Part shown: one piece after another, positions 33,737 through 44,885 of the stretch | Layout of the letters: every line of letters begins with the position of its first letter | Position numbering within the stretch: the first letter of the stretch is position 1 | DNA from: Microdochium bolleyi | Lineage: Eukaryota > Ascomycota > Sordariomycetes > Xylariales > Microdochiaceae | NCBI GenBank assembly: GCA_001566295.1 | Contig: KQ964246.1 | Coordinates: 1,984,001-2,048,000, forward strand | DNA: 64,000 bases | Reading direction: 5' to 3' | Program-made: the position numbers and the translations under genes | The notes under the pieces: model-generated | What the model was told of the DNA's origin: nothing | Seen by the model: the letters and a program-made list of their open reading frames with translations, nothing else | The model's database searches: none

Positions 33737-35865
33737 ATGGGGGACCGTCCGGACTACGAAAGGCGAGACGAGGACGATGAGGAAGAGGAGTTGGGCGAGA
33801 TAGTGAGAATTATTCAAGACCTGCCCATTTATCAACTCGTACTGATTGATGTGAGAACAGGACTACAAAGCCCAGAAAGATGCCTTGATCTTCGCCATTG
33901 ATGTCAGCAGCTCAATGCTGCAGGCGCCGCCACACTCGGATAACAAGAAAGCGGACAAAGACTCGGCCGTGCTCGCAGCGTTGAAGTGTGCAAACCAGCT
34001 CATGCAACAACGCATCATCTCAAACCCCAAGGACATGATGGGCATATTGTTCTTCGGCACTGAAAAGACCAAGTTCCGCGAGGGCGATGCCAATCGCAGT
34101 GCACTGGGCTATCCACATTGCTACGTCTACACCGACCTAGACATTCCATCCGCAGAGGATGTGAAGTCGTTGAAGGGCTTGCTCGAGGAGGGCAGCGAGG
34201 AGGCTACAGAGATTCTAGTGCCAGCTAAGGAGCAAGTCAGCATGTCATCAGTGTTGTTCTGTGCCAATCAGATCTTCACGACCAAAGCACCAAACTTTGG
34301 GTCCAGACGACTCTTCATTATCACAGACAACGACGACCCGCATGCCAACGACAAGAAGTCAAAGGAGGCTGCAGCAACACGAGCAAAAGATCTCTATGAT
34401 CTCGGAGTGACTATCGATCTCTTTGCCATCACTAGAGGAGACACCAAGTTTGAACTGACCAAGTTCTATGATGTATGCACGCGCAACCACAACTACTCAA
34501 GCTCATGACTCTTTGCTAACGCCAAGGCTTAGGACATCATATACCGCGATCCCACTTCGGAAGAGACAAGTTCCTATCGCGTCTCAAAAGCCACATCAGG
34601 CGATGGCATCACATTGATGAACTCTTTAGTGTCCAATATCAACTCAAAACAGACACCTAAGCGAGCGTATTTTTCGAACATGCCGTTCGAACTCGGCCCT
34701 GGATTGACGATATCCGTGAAGGGATACCTCATCATGCAAAAGCAAGCTCCGGCTAGGAGCTGCTATGTGTGGCTAGACGACGAGAAGGCCCAGATTGCCG
34801 TGGGCGAGACAGCGCGCATTGCCGAGGACAGCGCGAGGACCGTCGAGACTGGAGAAGTAAAGAAGGCTTACAAGTTCGGTGGGGAGTACGTCTACTTCAG
34901 CGAAGAAGAGCAGAGCTCCATCAAGCAGTTCGGCAGTGCTGCCATTCGCATCATTGGCTTCAAAGACCGGTCCCTGCTCAAGTTTTGGCACGCCGTCAAA
35001 AAGTCAACGTTCATCTTCCCAAGCGAAGAAGGCTTTGTTGGGTCCACGCGAGTGTTCTCGGCCTTGTGGACGAAACTACTCAAGTCAAACAAGATTGGTG
35101 TTGCCTGGCACATTGCCCGGAAGAATGGCAACCCTCAGCTTGTCGCTATCGTGCCTTCAAGAGGACCGTCGGACGAGACTTCGGGCATCGAAGCCATTCC
35201 TGCCGGTCTCTGGCTTGTGCCCATTCCATTCGCTGACGATGTTAGAGAACCACCCGAAGGAGTGACTGGGCGCCCGACGACAACTCCGGACCTCGCCACC
35301 AAGATGCATACCATCATCCGGCAGCTGCAGCTTCCAGCAGCAAGCTACAATCCAGCAAAGTATCCCAACCCTGCCCTGCAGTGGCACTACAGGATCCTGC
35401 AGGCTCTTGCCCTCGAGGATGAGGTGCCTGAACAGCCAGACGATGCTACAGTGCCAAAGTATCGCGCCATCCACAAGCGATGTGGTGCCTACAGTAAGTC
35501 CGGCCTATCTACATTGATGCACAATCACATCTGACCCTGAAACAGTTCAAGAATGGTCTGCAGCAGCGGACGAGGCAATGGGGCAGATCCAGGACAGGAA
35601 GTCCGTCAAGAGAGATTTGGACGATGACGACGACGCTCCGCCGCGCTCCAAGAAGACGAAGTCGGCAGCTCCTAGTGCCTCAAAGAACGGAGAGAGTGGT
35701 GCAAGCAGTGATGCGGTCCTGAAGAAGCGTTACAAGGACGGGACCTTGTCTAAGCTGACCGTAGCCGATCTCAAGACAGTGCTAGTCGAGCGCGGGATTG
35801 AGGCCAAAGGTCTGAAAAAGGACCTGGTGGAACGGGTAGAGCAGTGGGCAGAGGATAATATGTAG
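33737..35865 (+). CDS. ku70: Ku70, DNA end-binding subunit
   Basis: Exons 33737-33802, 33861-34472, 34533-35493 and 35546-35865 give 652 residues. The tiny first exon encodes an acidic N-terminus (22 residues). It continues into the Ku70 vWA-like domain (LIFAIDVSSSM at about 31-41), the DNA-encircling Ku core (including GEYVYFSEEEQ and IGFKDRSLLKFWH), the Ku C-terminal arm, a Lys/Asp-rich linker with a likely nuclear localisation signal (PPRSKKTK) and a SAP domain at about 615-650. With Ku80 it forms the ring that binds double-strand ends, starts non-homologous end joining and helps at telomeres. Fungal ku70 loss is known to raise the share of homologous integration. Length and domain order are normal for the family. 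Confidence 0.97.
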
Positions 35866-36541
35866 CTCTAAGCTAGACATTGTTTCATCAACCAGTGATC
35901 TTGAGGGTTTAGGCCACAAAACATCAGCATATGAAGCAGAGATAGGATGATTATGTGTGGTATTGTGACTTATGACGAAAGAGGAGCAGAGAGATGAGCA
36001 GCATCCTGACGGCAAACAGATTGTGCATGCGTTTGGGATAGATCAGGAAGCTCTTCGTTGTTGACACTGTCCCGTGTAAGTGGTGCCTGTGAGGACTGTC
36101 GAAGGTGGTGTTGTCCTGGGCGTTCTCCAGACTCATAGGATTTGACATCATGAGCTGAGGAGACTCCCAAAATCAGGCTCGTCTAAATCAACGGACCATT
36201 GCATGTCCAGACTAGCTGTGTCTAGCTCTCGGCACTCGTCTGGAATTGCTGGCAGTCTGCTCGTTTCTCGATGTAGGAGTATGCACAACCCCTTCGAGCT
36301 ACCCCAACCGCCAGCCAGCCCCTCACAGCACCAGTCGCGGTCGGCCATACCCAAGGCACGCGTTGCGCTTTTCTCCACACAACTCGGGGTTGGCGTCATT
36401 GCCACCACAACCCCCAATTCCATCGCGAGCTGCACGCCTTTAGTGACGACGACAATCACTCGCGCTGTTGCCAATCTCGTTGCGTGGGCAGCACTTCCCG
36501 ATGCTGGAACCCCAGGGCACGCGCGCCCGCGACCAGCAGCC
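35866..36541. other. Intergenic region with an open frame leading into the next gene
   Basis: This holds the ku70 3' UTR and the promoter and leader of the Zn2Cys6 gene. The reading frame of that gene stays open upstream to an ATG at 36203, so a longer N-terminus is formally possible, but the added residues are Ser/Pro/Thr-rich without features. No other gene is seen. Confidence 0.5.
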
Positions 36542-39500
36542 ATGGACGCTCTTCTCGACCTCGGGCTCTCCTGCGATTCGCGCAACCGCGGTAATGCCAC
36601 CTGCCAGTCTGTGGAAGATCTGCAGGGCCAGCTCGACGGTTGGTTCAAGTCGAAATGCACGGAACATCGCGTCGAGCACATGTCACTCACTTTCGAGTTC
36701 CGCTACCACTCGACTTTCACGCTGAGCGCAAACCTCGATGAAGCTTCCGGACAGGCGCAAGACCCGGTCATGATGGTGCAGCAACAGAACCATGGAGCAA
36801 CACGCAGAGTATCAACATCGGAAGCGATCGAGAAGCAGCCGTCGGACGATCCGGCTCTTCAGAAAGCCATTGCGAAACATATCATAAGCCGGGTCACTAC
36901 GGCCGATGGTACTTCCTGGATCGCACGCGAAGTTGGGCGCTCGTCGCATGGATGGACGTTTACGTATATCTGCAAAGACTCTATGCAAGCCTGGACGCGG
37001 GCAACTGCCAAGACGACGGGTAAGACTGCCATTGGGGAGTGGAGCGGCCCGGGAGGATTGGACAGCGTGAATGCGTGTAAGTCGTAGTACTCTACGCCTG
37101 AGGTCACGATGAACGAGATGCTGACAGTTGTCATGGGCAGTACGACCGGCCTTCGACTGCCGGGGGACTCTATCGATCGCTTTCTCCAAGGCCAGTCGCT
37201 CCATCGTCGTCAAATACGAGCACTCGCCACTCCACAAGACTGTGTCACAGTTGATCGATATGCTTGCGCCTCCCACGGTTCCTCCAGTCTCCGCTAAAGC
37301 CGCAGCTGCCAGTACGAACCGTACCCCGAAGGCCAAGCGGAATCTACCTGCAGATGGTGTCCAGACCTCACGCAAGAAGAAGAAGCGGCCAGCGCCTGCC
37401 GAGGGCGAGGAAGGAGAAGACAGCGTGCCAAAGAAGAAGAAACCTAGGAAGTCGAAGGGCAAAGCAGCAGAGCCAGCGACCGAAGAGGCTGATGGTGGTC
37501 CAGAAAGCAACGCCGCCACAACCCAGAAGCCCAATGGAGGCGCAACGACGAGCATGGCCTCTCCACCAGCACCAAACTTCACTCCTCTAAATGTACCCCC
37601 AGCTGAGGCTGAGCGCCGCAGAGAAGCAGCAATCCGACTACTGCAGGGGAGGAATATTGAGCCGAGCACGCTCTCAAATGAACAGCTCAACATCTTCGCC
37701 AATCAGGCGCCGTCGCTGCAGGAGACCTCTTTGCAGATGTTTGCCATGTACGGGGCTGAGCGCCTGCGTATAGTACACCCGAACGATGCTGAAGATACGA
37801 ACTCAGCCAGCCCGGCTCCAGCGGCAGGGACACCCTCGTCTGGACCTCCCATCGACCCGAGCCTGACTGGTGGTGCACAGGCAATCAATGCAGACGACAC
37901 GAACAACCAAGTCTCGATTGGCGCGGGTGCTGTTGTTCAGGTGGAAGAAAATGGAGCTGTCGGCACTACTGCATCAACCCTCAAGCCGGCGGGCGTCCGC
38001 ACGACTCGTGGCGCGTGTGATACTTGCAAAAAGAGGAAGGTCAAGTGTACAAAGGAATGGCCAGAGTGCAGCAACTGCGTAACAACCCCGGGGCTACAAT
38101 GTTTCTACGCGCCTGTAAAGCCTCGGCGGAAGTCCGAGAAGACGCCCGCAGTAGCTGTGTCTGACACGGAAGAAAACGCAGGCGGAGCAACTGCCCAAGA
38201 GCAGCACACTGCACAGGCGAACGGCTCAGAATCGCAGAACGACGCCAACCACATGCAGGGCAGGGACGTTGCTCAGCAGCAGTCAGATCGTCTTGTTTTT
38301 CAACAACGCGGGTTCTCGCAGCAGCAAGCTCAACCGCTAACTCATTTCACCACTGCTCTGGACGCAGTGCAGCACGCACTTGACAACCAACCCACTCAAC
38401 CTGTCTCTGCTTCCAAAACCACGGGCCAGCGTAGACGAGCGGGTGCAGCTTCTTCGTTGACGACACAGACGGACTCGCCTCACACAACAGCAGATCGTCG
38501 TCGAAGTCTACCCAAAGGGCCAGGAGGCCGGCAAAGCATGTCAAGCACGTCAAACACGGCGCCTGTTCCGCCGCCCAATGTTCCAGCTGTGCCAGTCAAT
38601 TCTACCAGGACACCAAGCCCAACTATGCTTGCACGGCAAGTCGGATCGCGGCCAAGGTCCAAAAAGCCAGCTGCCACAGCAGTCAACCCTCCACCAGCTC
38701 AGGCACAGCAGCAATCGCCTGCATACTCGCAAGCTATCCCAATCGGCAGGCAAACGAGTGCTTCTATGAACAGTGTGTCATACCAGACGGGTTCGAAGCC
38801 AGGTATTGTGCAGCCAATTAGAACACAAACACCGTCCTCGACAGCCTACCGCGGATCACCGCAGGCGGCATATTCGGCGGCTCAACCAGCTAGTGCCGCA
38901 CAGAGCTACCCTCCTCTGCCGGCCGCCAGCACGGCCCAAACCCAGGATAATTACCAGCGATATGGAGATACGGGCACAGACAGTCACATTGCATCGTGGA
39001 AGGCTCAGGATGCGACCAACGTCGCACGCGAGTCTGTCGCATATGGTGGTAGAACAACGTCAGCGACAGGCAAGCAGGCGGCACCCACTGATTTGACGCT
39101 ACCACCATATACAACAGCACAAACGGGCAGCTATTCTAAAAGACCTAACGCTGTGGGCAGCACAGCCACGGCCAGCCAGGGATCGACAGGTCGTGGCCGG
39201 ACCAGCAGTCAAGCTGCCGGCAGTCAGTGGACCTCGCACCAGCCAGGGACTTTGCAGGGCGCATCTTCCTATAACTACAATTTACCTAACAGTCATGGAG
39301 TGGCGGCGACGGCGACGTATGGAGCCGACAGCGTCACCTCTGAGAGTGGCTCAGGCAGCGGCAATACCTACGGCTCCAGCCAGCCAGCATATAGCAACTA
39401 CAATGCTCACCAGTTGTCGAACACCAACGACAACCATGCGCATCAGAACTGGTATGATATGCCCTCGGGCAGCAACAACAACCGCAGCTCTGCCTCCGAG

Positions 39501-39641
39501 CCGGGTACGGGTGCCGTCACCGCACCCACATATCAGAACAGCACACGCTCTAACCATGTGTCTGGATACACCGGGCACGTGTATGACCAGACTAGCGACC
39601 AAAGCATTTACGATCTGTTTCAGAATAATCGGCAACATTGA
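36542..39641 (+). CDS. Large Zn2Cys6 zinc-cluster protein
   Basis: Exons 36542-37076 and 37141-39641 give 1011 residues. The Zn2Cys6 cluster lies unusually far inside, at residues 471-499: CDTCKKRKVKC then two further Cys pairs, with the basic RKVK spacing typical of Gal4-type domains. The first 230 residues form an ordered-looking, Cys-containing region that I do not recognise. Next comes a strongly basic stretch with KKKKRP and PKKKKPRK (about 257-285), a probable nuclear localisation signal. The rest, about 500 residues after the cluster, is rich in Gln, Ser, Thr, Ala and Pro and looks disordered, as in activation domains. No fungal-specific transcription factor middle-homology domain was seen. 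A nuclear DNA-binding regulator is inferred; its targets are unknown. Confidence 0.85.
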
Positions 39642-42115
39642 GCAACGGCAGGCAAGATGTACATATGGGTTTGTCGGCTCGGCTACTTGGTGCGACGCTA
39701 CATATCTGACAGGGTTTTCATTGATCGGGGTTTTCAGGCATTGATTATGATTCCCCTACTCTCCGGCGTGGGAGTACGTTGTGATTAGATCATTTCATAG
39801 CTAGGCGTATCAGGCGCTTTGACGAAGACATGTGCAAGAGTTATTGCCAAGCACAATGAAAGACGCTCTCGGCATGTGACGCACAGGCGTGGCACATTGC
39901 CAGCTCAAGCCGCGGATTCCTGTAAGGTGAGACTATGCTGCTCCGATTCTCGCATCAGATCATATCCCTACGGATTAGGCCAGACTTAGCCTCAGCTTTC
40001 GAGGTTCATGATCAGGCCAAGTGATGCACGCGATGCGACCGCGTTTGTACACTGATTCAACAGCTGTGGACTCGGGAGTGTAGCGGTTCGCGGAGGAACG
40101 TGGTCGGTGGAGATCGTGGCGTACAGAAAGGCCACAGTGCTCTGCTACTGACGCTTCTGGTCACTCGCTTGGAGGTTCAGAAGTTCGGCTGACCACTCGC
40201 ATCCAGGGGAGGTTGCCCAGCGAGACAGCGTTAGTCGTGAAACTCGGAATCACGTCTCAGTTAGGCCCCGGGAAGCCGGAAGGAAGCGACGACTTCACTG
40301 CCAGGGTACTACAACTATGCTTGATCAGAGCAGCCCATCACGCTCAGCTCGTTTTCGAATCGCAAAGCGGTGAACTAGGCAGTCATGAGGTAGATGTTCT
40401 CCACCAGCTCAGCCGCAGGATGTTTGATCAAAGCCCAGCCCGGTGGCAAGCCACCTACCTTCTGGGGCAACACGTTTGGGAATCAACCTCGTAGTCCATC
40501 TTCTCTTCGTCGTTCACTCCGCGTTCACTATTCTATCTGGGTGTCAATAAATTCGAAACCTCGAGATTGAAACACTCGAGGGCAGAGCTCTGCAGAGCCT
40601 TGGCGCTGGGCGAGAAAACGTCGTCAACACGTACAAACAGCTGCGTAAATTGTATGTGCAGCATTGATGACCGCGGTCGTCACGGGGGCGAAGTAAGGGG
40701 TTGGTCATGTTTTTCCACATGGCAATAAGAGTCTCACGGAAAAGGGCGAGCCAACTGTATCTCCGAAGCTCAGTCAAAGTGAAACAATGAGTAGGTTAAA
40801 GAATAGTGACCCAGGTAGCTGCTCGCTCGGAGACAAGAGTCAACGAGACCCGAGGGGCACTATCTGGAAAGGCAAAGTCCACGCGACAGTAAGAGGGACT
40901 GAACAGCAACCCAGGTCGTTAGAGATGGTCTTTCCTTCCTGAACTGGGCTCACAACTGCATACTGTATACATACCACCCACATCTGGAGTCGATCATCTC
41001 ATGACCCCGTACGGAGTTGATCATCTCCCTCATCCGCAGTATCACCTTCGCCCCCCACGATGAAGTGTCGGTATGTAAAGACCATTGATCACAGTATTGC
41101 TTCCTTCGATGGTTACCAACAGCAACACGCCCCGCTCCCCTCTCCCCTTGTTCTTAAAATCTGGGGCGGGCGGTAGTTTGCTGCGCTCAGGCCGTTCGAT
41201 CTGCTCCGGAGACCCCTAAGATACAGGGATCCTTTTCCTTTTTTCTTCTCCCCCGACGCGCGATGAGGGAAGGGCCCGGGCCGCCTCACTCCTCCTCACA
41301 TGGGCTCCTCACACGATACGAAATGACGATGTGCAGACGGGATTGCGCTGCCTGTCCGGAGTGCTATACAGCTGTGTTCTCCATCTCGCCACGCGCGCGA
41401 GCGTTGCAGTGCGGGCAGTGCGGAGTGTACTTTGTTACAGGTCAAGGCGCGAAGCGCGGCACCGGAGTGAAGGAGGTCTGAAGAAGCCGACCGAAGCCCG
41501 GCCAGCTCGGCCAGCTTTGGGACTTTTCCCTTTCTCCGCCCATTTCTATATTCGCGGCCGAGCTTGTCTGTTCCGTCCGCATCGTTGGCGGACACATGCT
41601 CGACATGCTCCCAGGCCTTGGACACCCCTGGCCTGAAAAAGGTATCAGGGTATACCGAGTTTGGTATGCCGAAGGACTGTGGATGCGGGGCGGCGATTGA
41701 TTGGGGTATCCTGCATGATCAACTGGGGCGGGAGGAAACCTCACGAGGGCTCTTCTGTAGGTACGTCTTATTGTTGGACGTGTAGTAATGGACAACTACT
41801 AGCCCTCGCGCCATTTCTCCAGAGCATTGCGTGGCATGGCGTGCGTGCGGAGAGGATCGGCGGGATCCCAAATCTGATCGGCCTAGCGGGCACACAAAGC
41901 CCGCGGCCTCGCGCAGGTTCTTTGTGCTAGCTGGTGGCTCCAACAGACCACGAGACAAAAGCCTCCGGTCCATGTGTTATCATTACCTATCGTCGAGAGC
42001 AATATCCTGCGTGCACATGCCGCATGTGGTTAAGCACTGGCACCTCCTTTCCAGGCAACCGTCGCCGCACGGCCAAGATTCGTCATTGGAGGGGGATCTA
42101 CATGGCATGCATCCC

Positions 42116-42137
42116 GGGGGGGGGGGGGGGGGGGGCT
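42116..42137. repeat. Poly-G tract, 22 bases
   Basis: An uninterrupted run of 22 G following ATCCC in non-coding DNA. It is long enough to be unstable in replication and unreliable in short-read assembly. Confidence 0.95.
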
Positions 42138-42626
42138 CTTTTGTTGCTGCAGGACCACGACTCGAGCCACTCTTCGGGTTGCAACGGTATCATGTAGTGG
42201 CACTGAGGCAATGGCACGATGGCACAGACCAGCGAGGACAGGAGGAGGGCAGAGCGGATCTCCAAGAGTTGCCATGCGGAAGCCAGCCAGTCTCGATCGT
42301 GACAAAGCCTGCTCCGGGCGAGCAGACCCAATTCACTTGTGCCAGCAAGAGTCACCGAGACGACATGCGAGAGGTAATTATGCAGCGCTAGAGAAATTCT
42401 GCAGTGCCGCCCCACGCCGGTTGACATGCTTCTCCCGGCCTTCTTTCGCCACGCACTAGACGCCGTCACATTTTCATTGGCCTTTGAGGGTTTTCGTGCA
42501 TGTTGCGGTCTGGCCTCGATCCGAGACGGCAGGGTCCCGCAATAAGTTACAACCCGCCGCCCATCTGCCGCGCCAAGGCGACCAGTTTCGTGAGGCACAG
42601 CACCTTATGTAGTGGGAGGCAAATCC

Positions 42627-42652
42627 GGGGAGAAGGGGGGAGGGGGGGTTCC
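42627..42652 (+). other. Potential G-quadruplex segment
   Basis: Three closely spaced runs of 4, 6 and 7 G in a purine-rich context, separated by AGAA and A. A quadruplex needs four runs, which the longer runs can supply by splitting. It lies in the gene-poor stretch and its role is unknown. Confidence 0.4.
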
Positions 42653-43357
42653 AGGTGACTGCGTCTGAGTGAGCAGACAATCGTACGCCGGCCGGGGGTA
42701 AAGTCTCGTACCTCCTCGACCCTTTGTGTGTAAGGAGTAGTCGGTGCTGTTTGGAAATGAGAGAGGGTAGGTGGAGGTTTCACTGCTCTGGTGATACTGT
42801 CATGTAGCGTGGCGGGCATTGTGATCCCTACAGGACACCTTATTCAACCCTGCACGGTGTAGATCTCGTTAAGCTCGGTAAGCAATATCCATCCCAGTGT
42901 TGAGTGAATAAGTGAGGATCATTACACCTGTCGAGAGAAGAGAGACAGAAAAGAAAGAAAACCCCTTCACAGAATTTTACTATGCCACAGTGCATACCAT
43001 ACCGTCAGATGAAGTATGCTGTTGGCTACCATAACGACCACTGCAGCACTAATGTCGCGGTTTGCCAGACCGGGGCTCCTGCCAACCCTGTTACTGTGTG
43101 GGTTTCTTCTCTCATGTACCTTAGGTACCGTGTTTGGCCGCGGGGCCTGTTTCGAGGTTGTCACACAAGACGCAGGGTGAGGCCGACAGTTGTGCCGGCC
43201 AGACCAAGTTGCTAGTTCCGAATTAGAGTCGCGAGCATAGCAACACATCATGACGGCACTTTCTTGCCGTGTGGCGCTCTCCGAGACTCTCGTTCAACAT
43301 GGCTCCGGCTTCGCCGCTGACGACGAGCTGCCATAGGCAACCAAGTCCGTGGCCTCC

Positions 43358-44885
43358 TTATTCGATATGGCCGTCGTCGCTTTCGGGTGGACTACTCAAA
43401 TCACTCTCAGAGACACCGCTCTCATGATTATCCTCTTCGCCCAGCAGCAGATCCTCACTGCCTTGTGCTTGTGGCGGCATTCTTGGCAGTTGGGCTTCAT
43501 CGTCCGAATCCCACCCATATGCTTCATCCTCGCTATTCGCAACCTCAAACCCAGTGTCGTCCAGCTTTCGCTTGTGATAGGCTACCGAGGAGGGATCGTC
43601 TGGGTCACTGTCTAGCCCTTTCTGCGTATTGGCCACCCCGTTCTGCAATTGGTCAACATGGTAGTGTAGTGATCGGCCAGGCTCCAGCAGAACTCACCAC
43701 TGTGATCTCGAACGGAAAGACTTGACTGATCACTCCGGGGAACGTCGCTCCGTTAGCTTTCTGGATGCCGATGAGGTTGAGGCTCTGCAATGTTTCACGG
43801 TGTCCGATCCAGTCTTTGAACAGGACTAGCCGCGTGCCTAGCGCACTGTCTAGAGCCGTCGACGCAACGGCTGGCGTTATTGTTGCACCGCGATCACTTT
43901 GCATCCTTGTCGCGCACTGGGACACTATAACGACCAGGAGATCTTTCGCGGCCGCAAGCTTCTGCAGACTCGATATAATGAACTGAATGACTTGCGCGCG
44001 TTTTGACGAAGCACTGGGTCCTAGAACACGGCGTGGTCAGACAACGGTACGCCCGCGAGACGCAATGTAACTGGCGTGATACCTCTCAGTGGCTTTTTCG
44101 CTTCGACGTTCTTGGGATAGGCGTGGTTCACCAGAGCGGAAAACGAGTCTACAACCACTAAAGACGTCCCCCTGGGGATCACGGTGGCATTAGGCTTGCA
44201 CAATAGGGCAATCAAGTGAGCTAGGCTTGGCGTTGTAAAGTGCTGCAGGTTATCCAGGCCGGCAGCAAGGTTTGTCGCATCGTGACTAGGCCGCGCGTCA
44301 CTGGTGGCTGCTTCGAACACAGCGTTCAGCCTCTGGCCTGAGACGGGGTGGAAGCCATCTGTAGAGTCGATCAGTCTCCCATCGTGACGCTTGATACGTT
44401 GACTGGGCCTGAAAGAGATGAGGAGCTCGGTACTGACCAGCCCAGATGACGCGCTGCCCGGCTCTGAGTGCATTTGCAGCAAGCTGGAGCCTGCAGGATG
44501 TGTCACCACACCGACAGTAAGCGTTCCGGCTTTTTGTAGGGGACCGCTACGGATATCCTCACGCAAGAGCAGTCTTCCCGGACCCTGGAGGACCCCAGAT
44601 CTCAGCAACTTGACCTGTTGCCAAGCCGGACAAGGCGGGCTCGTGGCAGGCTCCAGGGGTGGCGGGCAGAGGCGTGAGAGCTTGATCAAGAGCAGTGATG
44701 CCCGTGGAGATGGACTGAGAGCGACCAGAACCCAGATCGTCGAGTGCTTGTGCAGCAGAAATGGTCGGCATTCGATCTGAGAGGACATCAGCTCCTGCTT
44801 ATTGCAGCAAGTACGAGGGCAACTCACGAGTCGAGCTCAGATCAAAGCTTGCCACGTCTCGACTCGTGGTGTCCGCTTCGTCCAT
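43358..44885 (-). CDS. RecA-fold ATPase, RAD51 paralog-like (Rad55/RAD51C type)
   Basis: Exons 44885-44828, 44776-44563, 44490-44438, 44358-44083, 44020-43698 and 43642-43358 give 402 residues. Every join keeps the frame, and the five introns are only 51-79 bases. Walker A is GPPGSGKT (81-88), after a helix and a TGITALD segment typical of RAD51 paralogs; Walker B is LVVVD (175-179). A segment at about 207-235 (KRAQVIQFIISSLQ) and a SQCATRMQ motif fit the recombinase core. There is no N-terminal helix-hairpin-helix domain. The last 90 residues are very acidic, Ser-rich and disordered. RAD51 paralogs load or stabilise RAD51 filaments in recombinational repair. Whether this is Rad55, Rad57 or another paralog cannot be decided from the sequence. 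Confidence 0.85.

Larger units (their letters stand above)
39642..43357. other. Gene-poor stretch with G-rich tracts
   Basis: The start holds the 3' UTR of the Zn2Cys6 gene and the end the 3' region of the RAD51-like gene. Between them I see no convincing gene; the best frame (40213-40494, 93 codons) begins without an ATG. The stretch contains a run of 22 G (42116-42137), a G-rich segment able to form a quadruplex (42627-42652) and a purine tract near 42930-42960. Confidence 0.5.

Noticed and set aside
40213..40494. 93-codon plus frame
   Set aside because: It lacks an initiating ATG, and its only internal ATG comes near the end.
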